The position numbers and the translations under genes are program-made. Below the pieces are notes generated by a model, which saw only the letters and a program-made list of their open reading frames with translations, did not search any database and was not told the DNA's origin. 64,000 nt of DNA, from positions 103,662 through 167,661 of the forward strand of contig JAXDKS010000045.1 of assembly GCA_034666985.1 (NCBI GenBank). Reading direction: 5' to 3'. This document shows, in pieces, positions 17,186 through 27,311 of this stretch; position 1 is the stretch's first letter, and each line of letters opens with the position of its first letter. Source of the DNA: DATARR01 sp034666985 (GTDB lineage Bacteria; Acidobacteriota; Thermoanaerobaculia; Multivoradales; UBA5704).

Positions 17186-18202
17186 TCAGGCCATGGGATG
17201 GCGGAAGGAGGCCGAGTAGCGGCCGGTGGCGTGGTGCTCGAGCTGGCGTTCGAGATCGCCCAGGAGGCTGGAGGCGCCGATGCGGAAGAGGGCGGGCCGC
17301 ATCCAGGCGTCGCCCAGCTCCTCCTTCATCAGGGCCAGCCAGTCGGCGGCATGGCGGGCGGTGGAAATCCCGCCGGCCGGCTTGAAGCCGACCCGGAAGC
17401 CGGTGCGCTCGCGGTAATCGCGGATGGCCCGCACCATCACCAGGGAAACGGGCAGGGTGGCGTTGACCTTCTCCTTGCCCGTCGAGGTCTTGATGAAGTC
17501 GGCGCCCGCCATCATGGCAACCCGGCTGGCCCGCGCCACGTTGCGCAGGGTCCCCAGCTCGCCGGTGGCGAGGATGGTCTTGAGGTGGGCCGGCCCGCAG
17601 GCCTCGCGGAAGGCGCGGATCTCGTCGTAGAGGGCCTGCCAGTCGCCGGTGAGCACGTGGGCGCGGCTGATGACGATGTCGATCTCTCCCGCGCCCGCCG
17701 CCACCGACTCGCGGATCTCGGCGAGACGCTGAGGAAACGGGTTCTGGCCGGCCGGAAAGCCCGCCGACACGGCGCAGACCGGGATGCCCGATCCCGCCAG
17801 CGCCTCGCGCGCCGTCGCCACCAGGTTGTGATAGACGCAGACCGAAGCCACCCGGATGTCGAGATCGGCGGCGCCCAGCGCCTCCAGGATCTCCTGCCGC
17901 ACGGGCCGGCGCGCCTTGGCGCAGAGCCGGCGCACGCGGCCCGGGGTGTCGTCCCCGGCCAGCGTCGTCAGGTCGATGCAGGTGATGGCCCGCAGATACC
18001 AGGCGGCCTGCCACTCCTTCTTGACGGTCCGGCGCTTGGGCAGCGTGGCCGCCCGGCGCTCAGCAGCGCTGGTGTTGACCCGCACCTCGCGCACCCAGTC
18101 CAACTCCAGGGGCGTCCCTGGATTGCGATCAGGGCTCTCCGGGTGGGAGGCGGAAGGCTGCGGCACCAGGGAGGGCCGGATGAAAAGGTCTTGGACGGCC
18201 AT
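17186..18202 (-). CDS. deoC: Deoxyribose-phosphate aldolase
   Basis: A 338-residue DeoC/DERA, which cleaves 2-deoxyribose 5-phosphate to acetaldehyde and glyceraldehyde 3-phosphate in deoxynucleoside catabolism. The Schiff-base lysine lies in ADFIKTSTGKEKVNATL, and the second active-site lysine region is VGFKPAGGIST. It is longer than E. coli DeoC (259 residues) because of a ~70-residue N-terminal extension, as in larger DERA forms. ATG 18202 is chosen for the GGAG eight bases upstream; GTG 18220 is an alternative. It forms a two-gene operon with the ALDH16-like gene. Confidence 0.92.
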   Translation of the reverse strand: MAVQDLFIRPSLVPQPSASHPESPDRNPGTPLELDWVREVRVNTSAAERRAATLPKRRTVKKEWQAAWYLRAITCIDLTTLAGDDTPGRVRRLCAKARRPVRQEILEALGAADLDIRVASVCVYHNLVATAREALAGSGIPVCAVSAGFPAGQNPFPQRLAEIRESVAAGAGEIDIVISRAHVLTGDWQALYDEIRAFREACGPAHLKTILATGELGTLRNVARASRVAMMAGADFIKTSTGKEKVNATLPVSLVMVRAIRDYRERTGFRVGFKPAGGISTARHAADWLALMKEELGDAWMRPALFRIGASSLLGDLERQLEHHATGRYSASFRHPMA

Positions 18203-18263
18203 GGCTTCGACTCCACTCAAAGCGTGGAGCTTACCACTTCGCGGAGACGCAGGGGATCGTCGA

Positions 18264-18292
18264 TTGCCGATGCAGCTACATCACTGTATCAT
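18264..18292 (+). promoter_or_regulatory. Candidate promoter of vapBC
   Basis: TTGCCG (18264-18269), a 17-base spacer and TATCAT (18287-18292) form a sigma70-like promoter. The antitoxin ATG is only seven bases after the -10, so the transcript would be leaderless or nearly so. Confidence 0.5.
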
Positions 18293-18299
18293 TGCGGCC

Positions 18300-18548
18300 A
18301 TGAGGACGACTGTCACTCTTGACGACGATGTATACGAAGCAGCGCAGGCGCACGCACAGGCGACCGGCAAGCGGCTCGGCCGTGTACTGTCCGAAATGGC
18401 TCGGCAGGCGCTCCAACCCTCCGGACGACGATCGAAGCGGTCGGGAAAAGGGGCCTCGCGCTTTCCCGCCTTCGAGGTGCCGGCAGGCACTCGGATGATT
18501 CCAGCCTCGCGGGTCCAGAAAGCCCTTGACGAGGATGGCATCGTCTGA
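18300..18548 (+). CDS. vapB: Ribbon-helix-helix antitoxin (VapB-like)
   Basis: An 82-residue protein. It begins with MRTTVTLDDDVYEAAQAHA, the beta-strand and first helix of a CopG/Arc ribbon-helix-helix DNA-binding domain. The C-terminal part (SRFPAFEVPAGTRMIPASRV) is the toxin-wrapping tail typical of VapB partners. It should repress its own promoter and neutralise the PIN toxin encoded immediately after it. The toxin start lies 14 bases inside this gene, a usual toxin-antitoxin arrangement. ATG 18300 is the first start after the candidate promoter. Confidence 0.88.
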   Translation: MRTTVTLDDDVYEAAQAHAQATGKRLGRVLSEMARQALQPSGRRSKRSGKGASRFPAFEVPAGTRMIPASRVQKALDEDGIV

Positions 18549-18981
18549 AAATCGGCTGCTTCTGCTGGACGTCAACGCCCTCTTGGCACTGGCTTGGCCG
18601 AATCACCAGTTCCATACCGCGGTGTTGGCGCGACTCGAGCGGCGACCGGTGCCGCGGTGGGCGACATGTGCCCTGACTCAGCTCGGTTTCGTTCGCCTCT
18701 CATCCAATCCGACGATCGTGGAGGTGCGCAAGACGCCGGCCGAGGCAGTCGATCTGCTGGCGGATTTAACCCGCGATCAGCAGCATGTTTATCTGGAAAC
18801 CTTGCCGGCGTTGCCTCAAACAGCGAGCGTTTTCCGTCATCTTCTCGGACATCAGCAGGTGACGGATGCCTACTTGCTCGGGGTCGCCGAAGCGAACGGC
18901 GCCACGCTCCTGACGTTCGATCGAAGGGTGGTGGCGTCCGGCACTACACGTGCCCACATTGAAGTCGTCAAGCCCGGATAG
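18535..18981 (+). CDS. vapC: PIN-domain toxin (VapC family)
   Basis: A 148-residue PIN-domain ribonuclease. The first catalytic aspartate is in LLLLDVNALLALAWPNH, and the later acidic residues are in HQQVTDAYLLGVAEANG and LLTFDRRV. The segment CALTQLGFVRLSSNP matches the VapC subfamily in which the usual mid-chain glutamate position reads Gln, so the second acidic residue should be confirmed by structure modelling. Toxins of this family cleave tRNA or rRNA when freed from VapB. ATG 18535 overlaps the antitoxin gene. Confidence 0.88.
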   Translation: MASSENRLLLLDVNALLALAWPNHQFHTAVLARLERRPVPRWATCALTQLGFVRLSSNPTIVEVRKTPAEAVDLLADLTRDQQHVYLETLPALPQTASVFRHLLGHQQVTDAYLLGVAEANGATLLTFDRRVVASGTTRAHIEVVKPG

Positions 18982-19015
18982 CGCCTTTCTACGTCGATGT
19001 CCCCGCTGGAACCAC

Positions 19016-21274
19016 TCATCGCGTAGCCGCCGCCCGGTTGCGGATGCGCACCCTCCCCAGCTCGACGCCCGTGTAGTAGTGGGTGAGGATCTCCCGGTAG
19101 GAGTGACCCCGCTGCGCCATGCCGTAGGCCCCCACCTGACACATACCCACGCCGTGGCCGAAGCCCTTGCCGGTGAAGAGCCAGCCCGGCTCCTGGTTCT
19201 TGGGGGCCAGGCGCTTGGCGGTGAAGAGCGTGTCCGGCACGTCGAGGGTCCAGCGCACGGCGAGCCCGTCGACCTCGACGGCCTTGCCCTGGTCGTCGTA
19301 GATCCGGATCTTGCCCACCCGCCCCGACTCCCCGCGCTCCAGGACCTCGAAGTTGTTGAACTGAAACCCCGGGAAGCGGGTGTTCACCTGCGTCGCGAGC
19401 TGGGAGTCGGTGCGGTAGCGGGTCCAGGCGCTGTAGGGACTGCTGCGGTCGAAGGCGACGCCGTCGAGGTCGATCTCCTGGTTCAGGGCCACGAGCCGGG
19501 TGTCCTGCCAGAAGAGGGTCAGGCGGTCCCCCGGCACCAGGGCGAGGGCGGCGCTGTAGAGATCGTCGCCCTGGCGGCGGAAGGTGGCGACGCCCGCGGA
19601 CACGTCGTAGACCTTGTCCTCCTTGCCGGAGCGGACGGCGAGCTTGCCGTCAGCGACCGAGAAGAACGACACCTCCTCGCGGCGCACCACGTGCAGCAAC
19701 TCGGACACGGCGAGGAGCATGCTCTCGGTCTCCTCCGCGGAGAGCGGCTGGTCGAGAGGTCCGGAGAGGAGGCCGCTACGGATCAGGTAGGCCGCCCGCC
19801 GGCGGTCCTCCTCCGTCCAGTCGGCCGGCGGATTGGTGAGCAGGTATTTGACGTCCTCCGGCGCCAGGAACAGCCGGGCATCGAGCGCCAGGTCGAAGGC
19901 CGAGGCGATGTAGCGCTGCACCTCGCGCCGGTCGAGTGAGGCGAGACGCTCGCGGGGCGCAGGCAGGCCGGCCAGCAGGGCCAGGTGCTCCAGCCTCGCG
20001 CCGAGCACCGCGGCGGGAGAGGCTCCCGCGGCCGGCGGCAGGAGCCGGCGCGTCAGCCCGGCCGGAAAGGGGACCCCGGGCTGCAGGTCGCCGTCGACCC
20101 GCGCCATGCCGCTCTCCATGCAGGGAACGCCCTTGAGATAGGGCTCGCTCTTGAGGGGAAAAATGACGTGCACGTCCTCGGTGTGGCCGCCGCAGGTGGA
20201 GCTGTAGAGGGCGTCCACCAGCTCGCCCTTGTAGAGCAGGACCTGGCCGGCGGTCTCCGCGATGGCACGGTCGGAGAGGGGGTGCTCCACCTGCATGCCG
20301 CCGTAGACCTGGCAGCGCGGCGTGGCGCAGATGTCGTACCCCTCGCGGGCGAACTCGCCCAGGTTGCGCAGGGTGTAGGTGCGCGCCGCCACCGCCTGGG
20401 CCTTGAGAGCTTCGAGCTGGTTGTAGAGCTCCGGCCCCATCTCGCTGGGCACCACGCCGCGCAGGTAGTCCTCCACCGGCAGCTCGTTGATCAGGTTGAG
20501 GGCGCCGCGGTCGTTGAGATAGATCAGCATCCGCCCCCGGTACCGCTTGCCGGTCACCCGCACGCTGGGATTGCCGACGGGTGCGACGGAGAGCCAGCGG
20601 CCGGGGTAGACGGTCGAGGTCTGCCCCTGGGTGAGCCGCAGGGCCGGCTCGGTGACGCTCCCCCCCTCGTTGACCACGAAGCCGCCGGTGACCCCCAGGG
20701 TGGAGAGGCGCCGCAGGTCGGCCTCGGCCGCCTCGCGCGTGGGATAGCGGCCCACCCGCACCCGGTAGAGGTCGATGCCGGCGTCGAAGTAGGCCTCGCC
20801 CGGCTGGCCCGCCGCCTGCCCCAGGCGGTGGGCGAGGTCCTGCGCCTGCCGCTCGTCGCGCAGGGCCGCCACCTGCAGGCGGTAGAACCCCTTCTGGTAC
20901 GACGCCGCGGCGGGCTCGACCCGGAGCGAGGAGCCGACCGCCACCTCCTGCGTCTCCACCGCCACCTGCAGCGGCTCCTCGCAGCAGGGGAAGGTTACCG
21001 CGTCGAGATCGCTCGCCAGCCCCACCTTGGCCAGCAGCGGCTCCTTCTCGTCGTAGGGCGTCTCGATCGGCTGCGTCTCCGGCGGCACGGGCTCCCGCGG
21101 CGCCGGTTTCGGCTTCGGGGGCGCCGGCTCGGGTTGCTGCGGGGCCGGCGCGGTGGGCGGCGCCTTGGGGACCGGCGCCTTGGGGACCACCCGGGGACGC
21201 GGCTTCGCGGTGCAGCCGGCAATGACCGCGATGAGGACCAGAAGGATGAGGACGGGGAGAAGCTTCGATTTCAC
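19016..21274 (-). CDS. SPOR + SpoIID/LytB-domain lipoprotein
   Basis: A 752-residue lipoprotein (AVIAGC, Cys21). A Pro/Lys/Ala-rich linker (residues ~25-85) leads to a SPOR-type repeat (GFYRLQVAALRDERQAQDLA, then LYRVRVGRYPTREAAEADL), which in other proteins binds denuded septal peptidoglycan. A SpoIID domain follows: VEDYLRGVVPSEMG, LKAQAVAARTYTLRN, and CGGHTEDVHVIF late in it. SpoIID proteins are lytic transglycosylases acting on peptidoglycan. The enzyme is therefore probably a septum-targeted cell-wall hydrolase, although this organism need not sporulate. GTG 21274 overlaps the upstream gene's stop (GTGA). The open frame continues upstream but only as a shadow of the membrane protein gene. 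Confidence 0.9.
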   Translation of the reverse strand: MKSKLLPVLILLVLIAVIAGCTAKPRPRVVPKAPVPKAPPTAPAPQQPEPAPPKPKPAPREPVPPETQPIETPYDEKEPLLAKVGLASDLDAVTFPCCEEPLQVAVETQEVAVGSSLRVEPAAASYQKGFYRLQVAALRDERQAQDLAHRLGQAAGQPGEAYFDAGIDLYRVRVGRYPTREAAEADLRRLSTLGVTGGFVVNEGGSVTEPALRLTQGQTSTVYPGRWLSVAPVGNPSVRVTGKRYRGRMLIYLNDRGALNLINELPVEDYLRGVVPSEMGPELYNQLEALKAQAVAARTYTLRNLGEFAREGYDICATPRCQVYGGMQVEHPLSDRAIAETAGQVLLYKGELVDALYSSTCGGHTEDVHVIFPLKSEPYLKGVPCMESGMARVDGDLQPGVPFPAGLTRRLLPPAAGASPAAVLGARLEHLALLAGLPAPRERLASLDRREVQRYIASAFDLALDARLFLAPEDVKYLLTNPPADWTEEDRRRAAYLIRSGLLSGPLDQPLSAEETESMLLAVSELLHVVRREEVSFFSVADGKLAVRSGKEDKVYDVSAGVATFRRQGDDLYSAALALVPGDRLTLFWQDTRLVALNQEIDLDGVAFDRSSPYSAWTRYRTDSQLATQVNTRFPGFQFNNFEVLERGESGRVGKIRIYDDQGKAVEVDGLAVRWTLDVPDTLFTAKRLAPKNQEPGWLFTGKGFGHGVGMCQVGAYGMAQRGHSYREILTHYYTGVELGRVRIRNRAAATR

Positions 21275-22224
21275 GCGGTCTGCACCTCGGGTTCGCGACG
21301 GATCTCGCGCAGCCCTTCGCTGCGCACCAGGGCCACCAGCGAGGCGGCCAGGACCATGGCCAGCAGGGCATTGGGGATCCCCTGGAGGAGGAAGAGCACC
21401 ACCCGGACCAGCCCCCGCAGCCGCGGAGCGCCGGCGAGGAGGAGGTCGGGCACGAAGGAGACGGGGACGAAGACGAGCGCCACCGCGAACGCCGCCGCCA
21501 CCACCAGGAGGATGAGAATGAAGACCGCCCCCAGCCGCCGGCCCAGCACGGCCAGCCCCCGGCGCGAGGCGGCGCGGACGCCCGAGCCCTCGCGCGCCAG
21601 GTCGGCCTGGGCAACGTGGCTCCACAGGCCGGCGACGAGGAACAGGAAGCCCAGGGGGAGCACGCCGCCGCAGGCGATCCCCACCACTGCGCCCTTCCCC
21701 CAAACCTCGCCGCCCACCCCCAGGGTGATGAGCCACGCCAGGACCGCCATTCCCAGGGGGAGCGCCAGAAGCCAGAAGAGGACCAGCAGCCGGAAGTACC
21801 GCCAGAGATAGAGGCCGCCCCAGCCGGAGAAGTCCCGCAGGCTGAAGGTGCGGAACAGCAGCCGCTGGCGGCGGGGGCCCGGCAGGGCCTGGCGGTCGGC
21901 CGCCGCGAGCACCCCATAGGCGCCGGCCTGGAACCAGCAGTGGACCAGGAGGGACAGCAGCCACACCGCCAGCATGGCGACCCCGGCCAGCAGCACCCCT
22001 GGGGAGAGCCGGCTGAGCCGCGCCGCCAGCACCTCCAGCACCCGCGCCGCGCTCCGTCCCGAAAGCAGCGCGTCCGCCCCAAGGGTGGCCACGGGCAGGG
22101 CGACGCTCACGGCCAGCAGCACCACGACGACGAGCGACTGGAGCCACTGGATCACCACCAGCTCCCAATTGGCCGCCAGGTTGGTCCAGCCGCGGCGCAG
22201 GCAGTCGGCCGCCGAGAGCCTCAT
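21271..22224 (-). CDS. Polytopic membrane protein of unknown function
   Basis: A 317-residue membrane protein with about six hydrophobic segments, for example VVIQWLQSLVVVVLLAVSVA and LVLFWLLALPLGMAVLAWLI. The first residues (LSAADCLRRGWTNLAANWEL) resemble the start of DUF4013/GlpM-like or YIP-like membrane proteins, but the assignment is weak. It is sandwiched between the DnaC-like gene (ATGA overlap) and the SpoIID lipoprotein gene (GTGA overlap), so the three are one translational unit. No catalytic motif was seen. Confidence 0.75.
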   Translation of the reverse strand: MRLSAADCLRRGWTNLAANWELVVIQWLQSLVVVVLLAVSVALPVATLGADALLSGRSAARVLEVLAARLSRLSPGVLLAGVAMLAVWLLSLLVHCWFQAGAYGVLAAADRQALPGPRRQRLLFRTFSLRDFSGWGGLYLWRYFRLLVLFWLLALPLGMAVLAWLITLGVGGEVWGKGAVVGIACGGVLPLGFLFLVAGLWSHVAQADLAREGSGVRAASRRGLAVLGRRLGAVFILILLVVAAAFAVALVFVPVSFVPDLLLAGAPRLRGLVRVVLFLLQGIPNALLAMVLAASLVALVRSEGLREIRREPEVQTA

Positions 22225-23081
22225 CGCAGCCGCGCCCCGTGAACCGCCTGCTCGCGCCGGAAGTCCTCCACGGCGTCGAGCACCACCGGCTGGGCCATCT
22301 CGTAGAGCCGGCTGACCAGCATGGCGGGCAGGCGGGAAGAGAGCAGCGCCGTCTCCGCGAGGACCGGTTCGGCGTCGGGTCCGCGGTCCAGGGAATTCTT
22401 GGGGACCAGGGTAGTCCGCCCCGCCACCCGCACGGGGGCCTTGCGCGGAGCGTCCTCGTCCAGACGGTAGTTGGTGGTGAAGACGGTCGGCAGCCGGCGG
22501 GTGTAGCGGGTGTTGATGATCAGGTACAGCAGGTCGCGCACCCAGGGGGTGGGTTGCTGGGCCCCGAGCTCGTCGAGCACGAGGAAGGGGACGCCGGCCA
22601 GCGGATCGAGGATCTGCCGCTTGGTCTCCGGCGAGTCGGAGTCGAAGGTGGACTGGATCTGGTGGATGAGGGAGGTGAACTCGACGAAGCTGCCGCGCAA
22701 CTGGTAGCGCTCGATCAGCTCCATCAGCACGGCCACGGCGAGGTGGGTCTTGCCCACGCCCGGGGGACCCACGAAGAGGAGCCCCGACTGGCGGAAGCCG
22801 ATGCCCTCCTGGATGAAGCCGTCGACGTACTCCTGGGCGGCTTTGCGGGCGGCGACGAGCTGCGGCTCCTGGCGGGACTTGCCGCTCGAGACGTGGAAGT
22901 TCGTCAGCCGGCAGTGGCGATACCGGGAGGGGATCCCCGCCGTCTGGATCAGCCGCGGGACGACGTCGCGCTGCCGGCAGACGCAGGCGCGGGCCGTGCC
23001 GGCCTTGCCGTCGTCGACGACGACCCATCCCCGGCCGCCGCATTCAGGGCAGGGAGCTTCGAGGACTTCGCTGGCCGGCAT
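22221..23081 (-). CDS. DnaC/IstB-like AAA+ ATPase (helicase-loader type)
   Basis: A 286-residue protein. The N-terminal CPECGGRGW and a downstream CVC form a zinc-knuckle-like element. The AAA+ core has Walker A GPPGVGKT and Walker B FLVLDELGAQ, followed by the sensor region TVFTTNYR. This is the DnaC/DnaI fold that loads the replicative helicase; IstB transposition helpers share it. No transposase neighbour is present and the operon partners are envelope genes, so a housekeeping loader is more likely. The start ATG lies inside a perfect 9-bp inverted repeat (23075-23103), which might control its translation. Confidence 0.88.
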   Translation of the reverse strand: MPASEVLEAPCPECGGRGWVVVDDGKAGTARACVCRQRDVVPRLIQTAGIPSRYRHCRLTNFHVSSGKSRQEPQLVAARKAAQEYVDGFIQEGIGFRQSGLLFVGPPGVGKTHLAVAVLMELIERYQLRGSFVEFTSLIHQIQSTFDSDSPETKRQILDPLAGVPFLVLDELGAQQPTPWVRDLLYLIINTRYTRRLPTVFTTNYRLDEDAPRKAPVRVAGRTTLVPKNSLDRGPDAEPVLAETALLSSRLPAMLVSRLYEMAQPVVLDAVEDFRREQAVHGARLR

Positions 23082-23103
23082 GCCAGAAATCGTAGCATGC
23101 CGG
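23075..23103 (-). promoter_or_regulatory. Inverted repeat enclosing the DnaC-like start codon
   Basis: CCGGCATGC and GCATGCCGG are perfect 9-base arms around an 11-base loop. One arm contains the ATG at 23081. As RNA the stem would hide this start codon. No T-tract follows, so it is not a standard intrinsic terminator for hspR. It may be a translational control element or a weak attenuator. Confidence 0.45.
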
Positions 23104-23107
23104 GAGG

Positions 23108-23491
23108 TCAGCGAACTTTGCTCAGCGGCCCGCTGTGGATCTTCACCAGGGCGTGCTGGCGGCTGGGATCGGCCCGCCGCTCCTCGGCCTGACGCCGGAT
23201 GAACTCCATCATGCGGTCGACCTCGCCCTGCATCCGCTCCATCTGCTCGCGCATGTTGAGGATCACCTCGACGCCGGCGAGGTTGACCCCCAGGTCGCGG
23301 GTGAGGGTGAGGATGATCTCGAGACGGTGGATCGCCTCCTCGTCGTAGAGACGGGTGTTGCCGGCGCTGCGGGTCGGCTTGATCAGGCCTTCCCGCTCAT
23401 AGAGACGCAGGGTCTGGGGATGGATGCTGTAGCGCTCGGCCACCACGCTGATCATCACGTACTTCTGATCGGGCTTGCGCCGGCTGGCCAT
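23108..23491 (-). CDS. hspR: MerR-family heat-shock repressor HspR
   Basis: A 127-residue MerR-type regulator. The winged HTH reads YVMISVVAERYSIHPQTLRL followed by YEREGLIKPTRS, which is the HspR signature, and a coiled coil (MREQMERMQGEVDRMMEFI) completes the dimerisation part. In actinobacteria HspR represses dnaK together with DnaK as co-repressor. Here it is the last gene of dnaK-hsp20-hspR, and the stop of hsp20 and its ATG share a base (TGATG), so a feedback loop is likely. No classical CTTGAGT-N7-ACTCAAG operator was found upstream of dnaK. Confidence 0.92.
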   Translation of the reverse strand: MASRRKPDQKYVMISVVAERYSIHPQTLRLYEREGLIKPTRSAGNTRLYDEEAIHRLEIILTLTRDLGVNLAGVEVILNMREQMERMQGEVDRMMEFIRRQAEERRADPSRQHALVKIHSGPLSKVR

Positions 23492-23940
23492 CAGCCACCC
23501 TCCTCTCCGATCTCGACCTGGGTGGCGTCCCCCGCGAGCTTGGGGATGTGGACCTTGAGGACACCCTGCTCGAAGCCGGCCGTGATGCTGTCGACGTCGA
23601 CCGGCGATCCCAGATCGAAGGTGCGGCGGAAGGGGCCGTAGCTCCGCTCCATGCGGAGGAAGTTCCGGTTCTCCCCCAGCGGCTGCCGGCGGCCGGAGAG
23701 CTCCAGCCGCCGGTCCCGCACCTGCAGTTGAATGTCTTCACGCCGGACGCCGGGCAGCTCGGCGAAAATGAGGTAGCCGTCCTCGGTCTCGAGAACGTCG
23801 ACCGAGGGGGCCCAGGTGCCCGGCAGGCCCCCTTCCCGGTCTTCGTAATCCGAGGTGAGAAGCGCCTGCTCGAAGAGACTGTTGATACGGTCCTGGATGC
23901 GAGCCAGCTCTTCGAGGTAGATCTTCTTCAGCGGCGCCAT
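23491..23940 (-). CDS. Small heat-shock protein (Hsp20/alpha-crystallin)
   Basis: A 149-residue Hsp20 chaperone. The alpha-crystallin domain occupies roughly residues 45-140: WAPSVDVLETEDGYLIFAEL begins it, and FRRTFDLGSPVDVDSITAGF with GVLKVHIPKL closes it. It binds unfolding proteins in the cytoplasm and passes them to DnaK, whose gene lies 17 bases upstream. Heat-shock regulation by HspR is expected from the operon. Confidence 0.95.
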   Translation of the reverse strand: MAPLKKIYLEELARIQDRINSLFEQALLTSDYEDREGGLPGTWAPSVDVLETEDGYLIFAELPGVRREDIQLQVRDRRLELSGRRQPLGENRNFLRMERSYGPFRRTFDLGSPVDVDSITAGFEQGVLKVHIPKLAGDATQVEIGEEGG

Positions 23941-23957
23941 GGCTCGAGACCATCCGC

Positions 23958-25877
<1,920 letters not shown>

Positions 25878-25954
25878 TTGTCTCTCCTCCTTCGGGGGAT
25901 TCGCTCCAGGCGTGAGCGCCGAAACGTCGGGAGCCCTCCGCCTGCCTGGTCCCT

Positions 25955-25983
25955 AGTTTAGGACCTTAGTGGCGCAGTGTCAA
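25955..25983 (-). promoter_or_regulatory. dnaK operon promoter
   Basis: Read on the minus strand, TTGACA (25983-25978), a 17-base spacer and TAAACT (25960-25955) give a near-consensus housekeeping promoter. Transcription would start near 25948, leaving a leader of about 70 bases before the dnaK GTG. Confidence 0.7.
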
Positions 25984-26007
25984 TTTTACGCCACGTCCTA
26001 TTTGACA
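25978..26007. promoter_or_regulatory. Inverted repeat over the dnaK -35, candidate operator
   Basis: TGTCAA and TTGACA form perfect 6-base arms separated by 18 bases. One arm is the -35 element of the dnaK promoter, so a protein bound here would block it. It differs from the actinobacterial HspR box and from CIRCE. HspR is the likely ligand only because its gene is in the operon. Confidence 0.4.
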
Positions 26008-26065
26008 AACCTGGACGCAGATTTATTCCGGCAGATCGACTCCGGAGGAATCGAGAGGATCGAGC

Positions 26066-27271
26066 TCAGTCCAGCAGCACCAGGGGCGCGGCCTGGGATT
26101 CGGGAGGGACGTTGAGGACCTCGGGGTCGAGGAGGAAGTTGCCGGTGATGGCCTCGCTGGTCTCCGTCCCCGGGACGGGCCTGCCGCGCTCCAGGGGCTG
26201 GAGGGTATAGCTCTCCTCGCTCGCCGCGTAGCGCAGAGGACGGCCCTCCGGGTCCGTCAGGTCGGCCGGCGAGAGGAGCCCCGCCTGGACCAGCTCCTCC
26301 AGGCGGTCGGGGAAGCTCCCCTTGAGCAGGAACCAGGTCTTGGCCGCGCGGTCGATCTTGAGATAGAGGGCGGCCCGCTGGTCGCGCGCCAGGGCCTCCC
26401 GCGTCCGCTCCTGCCAGGGGAAGGGGATCATCAGGGAGTCGGGCACCCGCAGCAGCGCGCCCACCACCAGCAGCGCCAGCAGCCCGGCCAGGGCGCGGCC
26501 CACCCAGGGCGCGCCGAGGGGCGGGGCGGGGCGCGGCTCCACCTTCATCCGGCGGAACCCGGTCTCGTCCCCGAACGGGACCACCGGCGCCAGGACGGCC
26601 GGCGGCTGAGGTGGAGGCACGGGCAGGGGACGGGCGGCCAGCCGCGGCGCCGGAGCAGGGGACGGAGCGGTCACTGGAGCCATGGGCGCCGCCGCCGGCC
26701 GCGGCGACGGAGCGGCGACGGGAGGAACGGCCGGAGCGGCTCGGGGCGCTGGAGCGGGAGGAGGAGCGGGAGCCGGGGCGGGGCGCACGGGCGAGGGCGG
26801 CGCGGCCGGCATGGAATTGATGAGCAGCTCTTCCACGGAGATGGGGTCGAATCCCTCTTCGTAGGAGACCTCGTCGCCGCTGTAGAACTTGAAGTCTCCC
26901 TGGCTCCAGCGCAGGAGCTGCTCCAGCAGGCGCGAGGTTTGGAGCCGCAGGGCCGCGAGGAGCTGCGCCCGCTCCAGGTACCGCCGCTCCACCAGGACGT
27001 CGATCAGCCGGCCGCCGGAGGACTGGTGCTCGGCCGCCGCCCGGTGGAGGTCGGAGGCGCTGATCATCCCCTCCTTGACCAGCACCTGGGCCAGCCCCTC
27101 CTCCAGCGTCTGGCTGAGGGCATCGGCGGCCACGATGCGGCCGTTCAGGAAGGAGATGGCGACGATATCCTGCTGGCCCTGCACCGTCAGGATGCCGGTC
27201 TTCTTCTGCTGGGAGATCAGTTGCAGGATCTCCGGCAGCTTGAAGAGGTCTAGGGTACCTTCAACCGCCAT
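26066..27271 (-). CDS. DUF4388 (PATAN) domain protein with a membrane anchor
   Basis: A 401-residue protein. Residues ~1-100 are a DUF4388/PATAN domain (GTLDLFKLPEILQLISQQKK, FLNGRIVAADALSQTLEEGL). Residues ~100-150 form a second helical part ending in ISVEELLINSM. A long Pro/Ala-rich linker (~155-245) leads to one hydrophobic segment (RALAGLLALLVVGALL), and the last ~130 residues are a soluble domain that cannot be named. PATAN domains are linked to two-component signalling and gliding-type regulators. The role here is unknown. The gene precedes dnaK in the same direction and may be independent of it. Confidence 0.8.
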   Translation of the reverse strand: MAVEGTLDLFKLPEILQLISQQKKTGILTVQGQQDIVAISFLNGRIVAADALSQTLEEGLAQVLVKEGMISASDLHRAAAEHQSSGGRLIDVLVERRYLERAQLLAALRLQTSRLLEQLLRWSQGDFKFYSGDEVSYEEGFDPISVEELLINSMPAAPPSPVRPAPAPAPPPAPAPRAAPAVPPVAAPSPRPAAAPMAPVTAPSPAPAPRLAARPLPVPPPQPPAVLAPVVPFGDETGFRRMKVEPRPAPPLGAPWVGRALAGLLALLVVGALLRVPDSLMIPFPWQERTREALARDQRAALYLKIDRAAKTWFLLKGSFPDRLEELVQAGLLSPADLTDPEGRPLRYAASEESYTLQPLERGRPVPGTETSEAITGNFLLDPEVLNVPPESQAAPLVLLD

Positions 27272-27311
27272 GAATGCCGGCCCTCAGCCGCGCCGTCGCG
27301 CGGGCGGACGT

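Noticed and set aside
18982..19015. tRNA or integration site near vapBC
   Set aside because: No cloverleaf or direct repeat was seen.
21275..22168. Long N-terminal extension of the SpoIID protein
   Set aside because: It is Gly/Ala/Arg-rich shadow of the membrane-protein gene. The lipoprotein signal begins at GTG 21274.
26002..26030. Plus-strand promoter from TTGACA at 26002
   Set aside because: No plus-strand gene follows and the spacing to a -10 is poor. The hexamer is better explained as an arm of the inverted repeat.
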